From: Crocinitomicaceae bacterium
GTDB taxonomy: Bacteria; Bacteroidota; Bacteroidia; Flavobacteriales_D; Sanyastnellaceae
Length of the DNA: 64,000 nucleotides
Assembly (NCBI GenBank): GCA_002693775.1
Contig: NZRP01000048.1
Span: forward strand, 1-64,000
Direction: 5' to 3'
Shown: piece by piece, positions 42,700 through 54,151 of the stretch
Layout: each line of letters opens with the position of its first letter
Numbering within the stretch: position 1 is the first letter of the stretch
Notes under the pieces: generated by a model
The model's input: the letters and a program-made list of their open reading frames with translations, nothing else
Databases searched by the model: none
What the model was told of the DNA's origin: nothing
Made by a program: the position numbers and the translations under genes

Positions 42700-44022
42700 T
42701 TATTTTTCGTCGTTGTGTTTAAAGTAAATAGTAACTCTTGAACTTGAGTCGTAGTATGTGTTTGCCGCTCTCTTGATGTCCTCAGCTGTTATGCTTAAGT
42801 ATCTATCAATTTCTGTGTTAATCAGATTGGCATCGCCAAAGTATGTATGGTAGTTAGCAAGTGATTCCGCAATGCCAGCCATTGAAGAATTTCTCGTTAC
42901 AAACCCAGCCTCAATGCTGTTCTTAAGTTTTTGTAGCTCTCTTTCTGAGATCAGTTCATTCTTAAGCTTATCAACTTCCTCATTCATAGCAGCCTCAACA
43001 TCCTCTGGATTTACTCCCATGTTTACCATTGCAAAACCTAGTGTTAGTCCTGGATCTTCTAGCCCAAAGCTGAACGCACCGCAGTATAATGCTAGCTGTT
43101 TTTCATCAACAATCACCTTATTCAATCTGCTAGATTCACCACCGCTAAGAACCTGGTTAAGCATGTCCACTGCGTAGTAGTCTGGTGTTCCTTGAGCAGG
43201 AATAGGGTAGGCCTGAACTACAAGAGGAAGTCTGTCCTTTCCATATACAGTTAGCTTTTTCTCTTCAATTCTTTTAGCTTCTATGACTGACGGTCTAGGA
43301 ATTTCATTTGTCCCTTTAGGGATGTCGCTGAAATATGCTTCAATCAGCTTTTTAGCCTCAGATATGTCCAAATCTCCAGCAATACTCAATGTAGCATTAT
43401 TTGGAACGTAGAAAGTCTCATAGAAATTCATAAAGTCTCCATGGTCTGCTGCATCAAGATGCTCCATTGATCCAATAGGAGTCCACTTGTATGGGTGCTC
43501 TTCATAGCAAGCCTCCATTGTTTTCTCAAGAAGGTTTCCATATGGTTGATTATCCACCCTCATTCTCTTCTCCTCCTTTACAACTTCATTCTGAGTGTCA
43601 ATGCCTATCTGCTGAATCTTTGCGTGAAGCATTCTCTCAGATTCTAGCCAAAGACCCAATTCAAGCTGGTTTGAAGGAAGTAGTTCGTAGTAAAACGTTC
43701 TGTCTTGAGTAGTGTTTGCATTCAATACACCACCAGAATTCTCTACATATTTATCGAACTCACCGCGCTCAATATTTTCCGAACCCTCAAAAAGCAGGTG
43801 CTCGAAAAAGTGGGCCATTCCAGTTCTCGATGGGTCCTCATTTTTAGAGCCAACGTGGTACATAACAGTTACAGCAACAATTGGAGTGCTGTGATCCTCG
43901 TGAAGAATCACGTGCAGACCGTTGTCGAGGTCGTATTCTGTAAATTCGATTTGGTTTGCAGTTTGGCCTAAAACATAAGTAAATAGTGCAAAAGCGCCGC
44001 AGAAGCTCATAAGACGTTTCAT
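42700..44022 (-). CDS. M16-family zinc metallopeptidase (active subunit)
   Basis: 440 residues from the ATG at 44022 (MKRLMSFCGAFALFTYVLGQ), a good signal peptide; the ATG at 44052 would add an unlikely polar leader. The inverted zinc motif HFFEH is intact in MAHFFEHLLFEGSENIERGE, and the downstream glutamate is in the EVVKEEKRMRVDNQPYG region. The second domain starts near residue 230. It should cleave peptides in the periplasm. The catalytically degenerate partner is encoded 5 bp downstream. Confidence 0.92.
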   Translation of the reverse strand: MKRLMSFCGAFALFTYVLGQTANQIEFTEYDLDNGLHVILHEDHSTPIVAVTVMYHVGSKNEDPSRTGMAHFFEHLLFEGSENIERGEFDKYVENSGGVLNANTTQDRTFYYELLPSNQLELGLWLESERMLHAKIQQIGIDTQNEVVKEEKRMRVDNQPYGNLLEKTMEACYEEHPYKWTPIGSMEHLDAADHGDFMNFYETFYVPNNATLSIAGDLDISEAKKLIEAYFSDIPKGTNEIPRPSVIEAKRIEEKKLTVYGKDRLPLVVQAYPIPAQGTPDYYAVDMLNQVLSGGESSRLNKVIVDEKQLALYCGAFSFGLEDPGLTLGFAMVNMGVNPEDVEAAMNEEVDKLKNELISERELQKLKNSIEAGFVTRNSSMAGIAESLANYHTYFGDANLINTEIDRYLSITAEDIKRAANTYYDSSSRVTIYFKHNDEK

Positions 44023-44042
44023 ATTTCTATACCATGGATAAT

Positions 44043-44071
44043 GGAGGTACAAGTTAAACCTCCTAGAGGTA
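44043..44071. promoter_or_regulatory. Three-arm GAGGT repeat cluster in the M16/hutH divergent spacer
   Basis: GAGGTA occurs at 44044-44049 and again at 44066-44071, 22 bp apart or about two helical turns. An inverted ACCTC copy lies between them at 44058-44062. The first and middle copies form GGAGGT/ACCTCC arms; the middle and last form ACCTC-CTA-GAGGT. It may be an operator for hutH or for the peptidase genes. Confidence 0.35.
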
Positions 44072-44077
44072 TCTTTA
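44070..44077 (+). promoter_or_regulatory. Candidate -7 promoter box for hutH (leaderless spacing)
   Basis: TATCTTTA has one mismatch at the last base of TAnnTTTG and ends exactly 4 nt before the ATG at 44082. It overlaps the end of the GAGGT repeat cluster. Confidence 0.4.
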
Positions 44078-44081
44078 TCGA

Positions 44082-45602
44082 ATGAATGAGGATAATTCTA
44101 TGATGATAGATTCTGAGTGGTGGAAACTTGAGGATGTCTATAAAAAGTTAAAGGGGAAGCCTGTAGCTCAGATGGATGAGAAGGTGGTGGCAAGGGTGAA
44201 GAAATGCAATGATTATTTGCTAGATAGGATAGCTACAAAGGGTGATACTCTTTATGGTGTGAATACTGGGTTTGGGTCGCTATCAAACACTAAAATTGAT
44301 GATGATCAGTTGAGCGATTTGCAAAGGCGTATTCTGATTTCTCACGCATGCGGAGTGGGTGAGGAGGTGCCTTCAGAGATTGTAAGGTCTATGATGCTTC
44401 TTAAGGCTAAAGCGCTAGGGCAAGGGCACTCAGCTGTATCTCTTTCAACTATTCAGCGTATTATGGACATGCTTCACGAGGATGTTATTCCAGTTGTGCC
44501 TCGTCATGGATCGTTGGGTGCTTCTGGAGATTTGGCCCCTCTTTCTCACATGGTGATTCCTCTTATAGGAGAGGGTGATGTAAGAATTAAAGGTGGTGAA
44601 CCAGTTCATTCTAGCGATATGTTAGACCAAATGGGGTGGGAGCCACTCATCCTTGGTCCCAAGGAAGGTCTAGCCCTTATCAACGGAACTCAGCTTATGC
44701 TAGGTTACGGAGTAATGGCGCTTGATAGGATTAAGAGCATCATGTCTTGGGCTGATGCCATAGGATCTATGTCTCTAGAATCATGTAACGGACTTGCTTC
44801 ACCTTTTGACGATGACATTCATAGAATAAGAAATCAAGAGGGCGCAAGAGAAGTTGCCAAATCTGTAAGGAATTGGTTAAAAGGTTCTGAGCGTATGCAG
44901 GTGCCTAGAGACTATGTTCAGGATCCTTATTCTTTCCGCTGTATCCCACAGGTTCACGGTGCATCACGAGATGTTGTTCTTTCAGCAGTTGAGCTTTTTG
45001 AAAATGAAGTAAACGCTGTAACTGACAATCCACTTGTGTTCCCAGATTCAGATAAGGTTGTTTCAGGAGGTAACTTCCATGGTCAACCTTTAGCTTTAGC
45101 TCTTGATAGATTAGCCCTAGCGACACACGAAATAGCCTCTATTTCTGAAAGAAGGATATTCAAGTTAATGGGAGGTACTCGCGGACTACCAGCATTCCTT
45201 GCTGAAAACCCTGGTCTTAACTCAGGCTTTATGATTGCTCAATACACTGCAGCAAGCCTTGTATCTCTCAATAAGCAACTCGTAACCCCAAGTTCTGCAG
45301 ACAACGCAGATAGCTCAAATGGCCAAGAAGACCACGTTAGCATGGGAGCAAATGCTGCTATCAAGCTTTGGGATGTAGTTAACCACGCTGAGCAAGTTAT
45401 CGCAATTGAAGCCCTCGCCGCGGCCCAAGCATCTGATCTTCAAGAAGCCCCAGCGATGTCACCTAGACTTGCCTCACTTAAAGAAAGCTTAAGAAATACT
45501 GCTCCATACATTTCAGAGGACGTTTACATGAAACCCTTGCTTGACAAGGCTCTAGAGTGGATAAGACACAATAATCCAGAAGATATCTCTCCATGCCGCT
45601 AG
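44082..45602 (+). CDS. hutH: Histidine ammonia-lyase
   Basis: 506 residues. It removes ammonia from L-histidine to give urocanate. The MIO cofactor forms from A147-S148-G149 in GSLGASGDLAPLSH. The selectivity pair is SH in LISHACGVGEE, as in histidine enzymes and unlike the FL or HL of phenylalanine or tyrosine lyases. The C-terminal half (NGQEDHVSMGANAAIK) is well conserved. It is not clustered with the other hut genes. It overlaps the membrane methyltransferase downstream by 10 bp. Confidence 0.93.
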   Translation: MNEDNSMMIDSEWWKLEDVYKKLKGKPVAQMDEKVVARVKKCNDYLLDRIATKGDTLYGVNTGFGSLSNTKIDDDQLSDLQRRILISHACGVGEEVPSEIVRSMMLLKAKALGQGHSAVSLSTIQRIMDMLHEDVIPVVPRHGSLGASGDLAPLSHMVIPLIGEGDVRIKGGEPVHSSDMLDQMGWEPLILGPKEGLALINGTQLMLGYGVMALDRIKSIMSWADAIGSMSLESCNGLASPFDDDIHRIRNQEGAREVAKSVRNWLKGSERMQVPRDYVQDPYSFRCIPQVHGASRDVVLSAVELFENEVNAVTDNPLVFPDSDKVVSGGNFHGQPLALALDRLALATHEIASISERRIFKLMGGTRGLPAFLAENPGLNSGFMIAQYTAASLVSLNKQLVTPSSADNADSSNGQEDHVSMGANAAIKLWDVVNHAEQVIAIEALAAAQASDLQEAPAMSPRLASLKESLRNTAPYISEDVYMKPLLDKALEWIRHNNPEDISPCR

Positions 45603-46342
45603 TTGAAGATTTGGAGAAGAGAGGAGCCTGGTTGTTTAGATGGCGCTCTTTCCTTCCGCTGGTAATCGTTCCCTTTGCCCTCGCAGTAGCATATTTCGAC
45701 GACAATTTGCCAGAATTTACTGATGTTAAATGGATTGCTATTTGTGCTAGCATCAGTCTTTTTGGCCAAATCATCCGCGCCCTCACCATAGGTTACGTTC
45801 CTAAGGGCACATCTGGCAGGAATACATCAGAGGGACAAGTAGCAATCACACTCAATACAAAGGGCATGTATAGCCTTGTTCGTCACCCACTTTACTTGGG
45901 TAACTACTTTATGTGGTTAGGGATAATGTTATACTCTGGTTCTTATGAGTTTGCAGTGATAATTACTGTAGCGTTTTGGATTTACTACACACTTATTGCC
46001 ATGACAGAAGAGAGGTATTTAATAGGTCAGTTTAAAGACGAGTATTTTTCATGGGCAGAAGGAGTGCCTGCCTTTGTTCCTAAGAAATTAAAATGGACAC
46101 ATCCAGGTGTTTTCTTTTCTATGAAGAATGTGATTAAAAGAGAATACAATGGTGTGTTTGCTGTGTTTGTGTCATTTGCCGTTCTTGATTTGGCACATAA
46201 CTACAGGGAGCAACATATTCTAGATATGTCAGATCATATGCAGTTTGCTCTGACGATAAGCTCAGTTTGTTTTCTTGTTCTTAGAACCATTAAAAAGAGA
46301 ACTAAGTGGCTAGATGTCGCTGGTAGAGAGTACGTTAAGTAG
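45593..46342 (+). CDS. Membrane methyltransferase of the isoprenylcysteine carboxyl methyltransferase / phospholipid methyltransferase superfamily
   Basis: 249 residues with about five hydrophobic helices. The family core is GMYSLVRHPLYLGNYFMWLGI, followed by AMTEERYLIGQFKDEYFSWAEGVPAFVP. The RHPxYxGN and EExxL motifs bind SAM. Bacterial members methylate phospholipids or other small membrane substrates; the substrate here is unknown. It overlaps hutH by 10 bp, so it is cotranscribed with it, although no biochemical link is obvious. Confidence 0.82.
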   Translation: MPLVEDLEKRGAWLFRWRSFLPLVIVPFALAVAYFDDNLPEFTDVKWIAICASISLFGQIIRALTIGYVPKGTSGRNTSEGQVAITLNTKGMYSLVRHPLYLGNYFMWLGIMLYSGSYEFAVIITVAFWIYYTLIAMTEERYLIGQFKDEYFSWAEGVPAFVPKKLKWTHPGVFFSMKNVIKREYNGVFAVFVSFAVLDLAHNYREQHILDMSDHMQFALTISSVCFLVLRTIKKRTKWLDVAGREYVK

Positions 46343-46361
46343 TACTCTAGGTTGCTATTAT

Positions 46362-49167
<2,806 letters not shown>

Positions 49168-49195
49168 TCAAGTAAATCGGAGAAAATTAGAGTAA

Positions 49196-49228
49196 GTAAA
49201 AAGTGCGTTTTTTCCACAAAAAACGCAC
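49196..49228 (-). terminator. Rho-independent terminator of the barrel gene
   Basis: A perfect 11-bp stem GTGCGTTTTTT / AAAAAACGCAC (49203-49213 and 49218-49228) has a 4-nt loop and on the minus strand is followed by TTTTTACT. It ends the transcript of the barrel gene that stops at 49259, ahead of gyrB. Confidence 0.88.
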
Positions 49229-49258
49229 GTAATACACAATGTTTGTATACTAGGGGAA

Positions 49259-50998
49259 TTAGAAGGCGTAACTGGCTCCTAATAGTGCTTGAGTGCCTTG
49301 AACTCTATAGCCTGTCCAATGTCTGTAATTTGAACCAGTTAAGTTGCTGGTAGAGATCCAAATGGCTGTCCTTTGGCTATACCTGTATTCGAAGTTTAGG
49401 TTTAAGTCCAAATAGCCAGGAAGTTTTACGCTGTATCTTCCATCTTCTAGCATAGTAAAACTACCCTCGTCTAATGGAGCTACGTTTGAGACTCCCATTC
49501 TTTCGCCAACAACTGTTGTAGTTGACTTCAAAGTGAATCGCTCTAAGAAGGTGTATTTAATATCTAAACTAGCTGTATATCCAGGAAGATTCCATGCTTC
49601 TGCTTGTTGCTTGTGATCGTACTTAAAGACAGTAGCATTACATCTTAAGTCAAGTTTTTCACTTAGACTTAGGTTTACATCACCACCAAATGACTTGACA
49701 TTAAGCGTATCGTTGAATGTTGTAAATCGTGAACCTTCATTAAGCTCAATATCATTTATGAAGTACATGTAATCATCGAATGATACAGTACTTACAAACA
49801 TATTAAAGCTAAGAGCGTCTGTAAGTGTTCCTCTCATCCCTAGATTAACATCCCTCTTTCTAGAAGTTGTTCTTAACTCATTATCGAGTTCAGCATGGTA
49901 GAAGGGATTTTGTTCAAGAGTAGTTTGAAGTCTATTTTGGGCTAGCCCTCCATCTATACTTAAATAAGGAACAAATATGTCTCTTAGCAATCTAATGCTC
50001 AATTCTGCTTGAGGGTAGAAGTAGAAAGAATTGCCATCGCCTAATCTGCTCTGAGAGTCTGCATCAATCCAAAGACCTGCGCCTAGTTTAGCCGTAAGTG
50101 GACCTTTGTAAGTTGTAATCGAAGGTTCTAATCCCACAATTGCAGCGTCAATTCTAGTAGAATTAGGGTTTACGGCTCCCAGAGTAAGCCTATCTATGCT
50201 ATAATTACCTTTTACTGCGATTTTGTCTCCATTAGAAAATTTCTTAAACTCAAATCTTCCATTGAAATTGTTTTCGACGGTTCCATTTCCATCTATAAGT
50301 TGAATCCAATTGAAGTCAGCTTCGTGGTTTATGTATAAGGAGTCTCTGTGGTGTGATTTGAGGCCTAAAGAGGCGCCATAGCTGGTGTAGTTTGTTCTTA
50401 TGCCTAAAGTTGTGTCAGGAGCTAAAGAGTCTGCTAGTGGTGAGCCGTAGTAAACAATAGAATTATTTCCTAAATGTGCACTTAGGTCTACTTTTTCCTT
50501 TCCTAAAAACTTACTAGACCAAAGACTAAGTTCACTATCTTTAAATCTTTCATCTACTAATTTGTTTGGCACATCTGTTGCAAAATGGGAGGCCGCTACT
50601 CCCCAAGTCCCTTCTCTTGATCTAAGATCAGTTAGGCTGATATCCAAAAATGGAGTGTTGTAAACACCGTAACCTGCTCTTGCATAACCTCTGTATAGTC
50701 TAGCAAGAGGGGCGTCTACCTTTAATCTTACAGGCTCAACTTTAGTCCAACTTGGAACTACGTTCATTCTCTTCGAAAGAAGCTTGTACGAGAAATTTTT
50801 TTTGCCACCATCCAAACGTCTAGGTTCAGGCCAGCTTTGAAGCTTAATGGCATCCTTAACAACCATTTCTCGTTCCCCAACAAAGGTTACATCCATTGAA
50901 AGAGTATCCGTCTCTTGTGCGAGTAGATCTGAAGTTGGGAATAAAGCAAGTGTTGCTAAACAGGCCCCAAGTATTTTAATATTCTTATTGATCATCAC
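49259..50998 (-). CDS. Outer-membrane beta-barrel protein, TonB-receptor-like but without a plug
   Basis: 579 residues. The signal peptide is at about 1-27 (ACLATLALFPTSDLLAQ). I see no plug or carboxypeptidase-like domain; instead a short linker leads to long runs of alternating strands (ARLYRGYARAGYGVYNTPFLDI, YSQRTAIWISTSNLTGSNYRHW). It ends QALLGASYAF with a C-terminal Phe. It resembles the barrel half of TonB-dependent receptors, to which such proteins are often assigned. Its start overlaps the TPR gene by 14 bp, so the two probably act together. Confidence 0.75.
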   Translation of the reverse strand: MMINKNIKILGACLATLALFPTSDLLAQETDTLSMDVTFVGEREMVVKDAIKLQSWPEPRRLDGGKKNFSYKLLSKRMNVVPSWTKVEPVRLKVDAPLARLYRGYARAGYGVYNTPFLDISLTDLRSREGTWGVAASHFATDVPNKLVDERFKDSELSLWSSKFLGKEKVDLSAHLGNNSIVYYGSPLADSLAPDTTLGIRTNYTSYGASLGLKSHHRDSLYINHEADFNWIQLIDGNGTVENNFNGRFEFKKFSNGDKIAVKGNYSIDRLTLGAVNPNSTRIDAAIVGLEPSITTYKGPLTAKLGAGLWIDADSQSRLGDGNSFYFYPQAELSIRLLRDIFVPYLSIDGGLAQNRLQTTLEQNPFYHAELDNELRTTSRKRDVNLGMRGTLTDALSFNMFVSTVSFDDYMYFINDIELNEGSRFTTFNDTLNVKSFGGDVNLSLSEKLDLRCNATVFKYDHKQQAEAWNLPGYTASLDIKYTFLERFTLKSTTTVVGERMGVSNVAPLDEGSFTMLEDGRYSVKLPGYLDLNLNFEYRYSQRTAIWISTSNLTGSNYRHWTGYRVQGTQALLGASYAF

Positions 50999-53900
50999 CT
51001 TGTTGCTCTTCTTGGTTGTTATCCTGGTTGATTTCTAATTCTTCGATGTCAAGCATTAAATCTGAACAAGCATCCTGTACCCATTCTTCTTGCACATTTT
51101 CAATAATGCTTTCTGCTGTAGCTCTAGCTTGGAATAGGTCTTCCATGCCTATGTAGCTTTTAACTAGAAGTAAAAAGCCCTTGTGTTTCCATTCTGTGTA
51201 GTTAGCAAATTCGCCAACAAGAGTAAAGATACTTTGCTCAGCTTCAGTGAATTGAGCTCTGTCGAATTGGATTTGGGCTACCATATATTGAGACTCAGCG
51301 CCCACTGCACCGCCGTATTCAACAGTAGACTTGAAGAATGTTAGGGCGTTGTCATATGATGCTTTGTCGTAGTTGATTCTTCCAAGCCAAAGTGCAGCAG
51401 TCCTCTTAATAGATTCCGGTGTCTCCTCGTCGTTATATACTTCGTTTGCGTATTCAAACGCTAGGTCAGGCTGGTCGAGTAGATAGTAGCAGCGCATTGA
51501 GCCAATTGAGGCTTCAAGGCTGTTTGGTTTAATAGTCGCTACTTCTGATAGTGCTCTGTAATGACCTAGAGCACGAGGGTAGTCGCCTTCGTTCCATGAC
51601 AGCGTAGCTGCTCCTAATGCTGAAGCTTCCGTGAATTCTGAAGGAGGGAGGTTTAGTACTTTCTCGTAAGAAAGTAAAGCTCCCGAATTGTCGCCAGCAT
51701 CACTTAGGCAAGCTGCCATGTAGAAATGTGCTTCCCCAAGGTGGTTGCCGTTTTCGTATTGTCTTAGGTATTCTTCAAGTCTTGGTAGAGCATGTGAGTA
51801 TTCACCCTCAATAGCTAAGTTGACTGCCGCTTTGAATAGGCGTTCTTCAATTTCAGTACCCGTCAGTCTAACAGCTGGAGGTAGATTATTTAAAAGACCG
51901 CGTTCAATAAGAAGTGGTTCAACGATGTTGTAGGCGTCCGAAGCTACAGGATCGTTGCCATATGATGTTCGGATTTGGTCCCAAATAGTAAGAACCTCCT
52001 CAGGGTTGTTTTGCTTAATTCCAATTAGGCATAAGTCAACTAAAGCATCCTTAGTGCGAGAATTTCTTGGATGCTCGTTTAGTAGCTCTTCTATTCGTCT
52101 CTTAGCATCGTCCAAGTTATTTAGTTCAATTTGAGTTCTTGCGCTTTCGTAAAGTGCATCTACTACAAATCTGCTTTTAGGAAACTCTGCAAGTAACCGA
52201 TCAAGATCGGATAATTGAGACTCAAGATTTCCATCGAGATCGCTAAGTCTGAAAGCCATTCCTCTTTGGAATAGGATGTAGTCAATTTTTCCAGCATCCC
52301 TGTCTAAGCATCTATTGTAGTAGTTGACCGCTCTATTGAATTCTTTCTTTGCGTAGAAGCAATCTGCTGTTCTAAGTTCAGCATCATTGAATCTTCTAGC
52401 ATCGTCATTTGGGTATGCTTCTATGTATGAGCGAAAAGCTGATAGAGCATCCAAGTACATCTTTCTTTTGAAAAGTGAGTAACCTCTAGCGTAATCAGTA
52501 GATGGGTAGTATTCACTTAAATAACCTCCTGGTGCTCTAGAGAATTCCGAGTAAGATTTAGTTGCGCTCTCGTAGTCCTTAAGGGCAAAGAATGACTCAC
52601 CTTCCCAGTAGTGAGATTCAGCGGCTAGTTTAGCGTCAATAGGGTAGGTGCGCACCCTCGTGAAGTAAGAAATAGCCTGTCTGTATTTTCCGGCTTGGTA
52701 AAGCTCAACGCCTCTGTTGTATGAGAGTAATTGGTAAGAGCTCTGAACTGTAGGGTCCTTGTCTTGGATTTGGTCTAGAGCCTCTAATGCTCGGTCGTAA
52801 TCTCTACTAGTTAAGTAAACTTCAAGTAGAAATCTGTATGCTTCGTCGTGTCTAACAGAGTTAGGGTACTTTTCGATGTAGGTAGTAAACGCAGTAATTG
52901 CATCGTCAAATGGATTGTAAGATAATTCGAAGGCTAGCTTCGCGTAGCTGAACAGTGCATCCTCCATGATTTCCAAATCGTAATCATGTGATGCAGCTCT
53001 TCCGAAGGCGTTACGGGCCTTGTCTTTTTGGCCTAGCTGAATGTAACAATCAGCCATGTGGTATGTTGCGTTTTGGGCTAACTCATTATCCTCTCTAGCA
53101 GTAAGAGCTAGGCAGTCTAATGAAGCTCTCCATTGCCCCATCCTGTATCTTGTATAGCCAACTTGGTAAGCAAACTCAGCTTTACGACCAGGTCCTCGAG
53201 TTCCCTTCCAAGCTACTTCTAGATATGGAGAAGCAGCCGTGAATTCTTGGGATTTATAGAAAGCATCGCCCACAAGACGAGCAATCTCAGTTCTCATGTC
53301 CTCATCTAATCCGCTTTCGTTTTCAAGTAGATTAGATCCATATTTTTTAAGCTTAGAAAAATGCTCGGTTGCGTGTAAGGTTTGTGCTATGTATACAGGC
53401 ACAATGTCCTTGAAATCTGAGTGGTTAGCTATAGATTCAAATCCTTCTAAAGCAACTTGGGGTTTGTTGTTAATGTATGCAATATGGCTGAAGTAATAGG
53501 TTGCATGTTCGTTAAAATCACCAGGCTTCTTCATCACTTCAAATAAATCATACCTCGCCTTTTCGTACTCTTCAATTTCAAATAGACTATGCCCTCTTTT
53601 AAACCTTAACTCCCTCTGCGCATCCTTCGGAAGCTTTCTCAGGTTGACATTGGTAAAAGCTTCGGCAGCTTTTTTAAAGTGTCTTCTCTTGTAGTGATGA
53701 TCTGCAATTGCCCAAAGCGCGTCCTGCACATACACTGATTCAGGATATGACTCAATGAATCCGTCTATTCTGAATTCTGCATCCTTGTGATACAGATTAA
53801 GTGCACACAATGAAGCTAAATATTCAGCTTCAACGTGTCTATCAGAATTCACATCTGAAGATGCAGAGATGTAATCTTCCAAGACATTCATTGCAAGGGC

Positions 53901-54065
53901 GTATTGCTTCTTTTCATATGCGTCCTTTGCTTTATCCCAAATCCTTTCAGTCCCATCCATTTCAACAGTTAGTTGAGCAATTGAAATTATTGGTGCTGTA
54001 TAAAAGGCTGCAGTAAGTGCTAGTATTCTTGCTATTTTAGGCATGTTGAGGTATTTGCGCTCCAT
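50985..54065 (-). CDS. Large secreted tetratricopeptide-repeat protein
   Basis: 1026 residues with a signal-like N-terminus (AFYTAPIISIAQ) and no lipobox. From about residue 35 to the end there are some 20-25 TPR-like helix pairs, for example AKDAYEKKQYALAMNVLEDY, KAAEAFTNVNLRKLPKDAQR and SYDNALTFFKSTVEYGGAVG. The extreme C-terminus is Glu/Asn/Gln-rich (LEINQDNNQEEQQGDDQ). TPR arrays are protein-binding scaffolds. Its tight linkage with the barrel downstream suggests a periplasmic partner of that barrel. The ATG at 54044 is an alternative start; the box TATTTTCG at 54072-54079 (minus) ends 6 nt before 54065 and fits the longer form. Confidence 0.85.
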   Translation of the reverse strand: MERKYLNMPKIARILALTAAFYTAPIISIAQLTVEMDGTERIWDKAKDAYEKKQYALAMNVLEDYISASSDVNSDRHVEAEYLASLCALNLYHKDAEFRIDGFIESYPESVYVQDALWAIADHHYKRRHFKKAAEAFTNVNLRKLPKDAQRELRFKRGHSLFEIEEYEKARYDLFEVMKKPGDFNEHATYYFSHIAYINNKPQVALEGFESIANHSDFKDIVPVYIAQTLHATEHFSKLKKYGSNLLENESGLDEDMRTEIARLVGDAFYKSQEFTAASPYLEVAWKGTRGPGRKAEFAYQVGYTRYRMGQWRASLDCLALTAREDNELAQNATYHMADCYIQLGQKDKARNAFGRAASHDYDLEIMEDALFSYAKLAFELSYNPFDDAITAFTTYIEKYPNSVRHDEAYRFLLEVYLTSRDYDRALEALDQIQDKDPTVQSSYQLLSYNRGVELYQAGKYRQAISYFTRVRTYPIDAKLAAESHYWEGESFFALKDYESATKSYSEFSRAPGGYLSEYYPSTDYARGYSLFKRKMYLDALSAFRSYIEAYPNDDARRFNDAELRTADCFYAKKEFNRAVNYYNRCLDRDAGKIDYILFQRGMAFRLSDLDGNLESQLSDLDRLLAEFPKSRFVVDALYESARTQIELNNLDDAKRRIEELLNEHPRNSRTKDALVDLCLIGIKQNNPEEVLTIWDQIRTSYGNDPVASDAYNIVEPLLIERGLLNNLPPAVRLTGTEIEERLFKAAVNLAIEGEYSHALPRLEEYLRQYENGNHLGEAHFYMAACLSDAGDNSGALLSYEKVLNLPPSEFTEASALGAATLSWNEGDYPRALGHYRALSEVATIKPNSLEASIGSMRCYYLLDQPDLAFEYANEVYNDEETPESIKRTAALWLGRINYDKASYDNALTFFKSTVEYGGAVGAESQYMVAQIQFDRAQFTEAEQSIFTLVGEFANYTEWKHKGFLLLVKSYIGMEDLFQARATAESIIENVQEEWVQDACSDLMLDIEELEINQDNNQEEQQGDDQ

Positions 54066-54151
54066 ATCTTACGAAAATACCTTGATAATAGAGCGGTTTT
54101 TTTTAGTCTCTGACTATGTTCTCAACGCTCTCTTGTGTGTGAATCGTACAA

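Noticed and set aside
44059-44064. AGGAGG on the minus strand as a Shine-Dalgarno site for the M16 gene
   Set aside because: It lies about 36 nt from the ATG at 44022, too far to act, and fits the GAGGT repeat cluster better.
50985-54065. Large TPR protein as SprE/PorW of the type IX secretion system
   Set aside because: SprE/PorW is a lipoprotein, and this protein has no lipobox cysteine after its signal peptide.
54066-54151. Terminator in the gap between the large TPR gene and the PorE-like gene
   Set aside because: The AGTC/GACT hairpin has only four pairs and its T tract is on the wrong side, so I do not call it.
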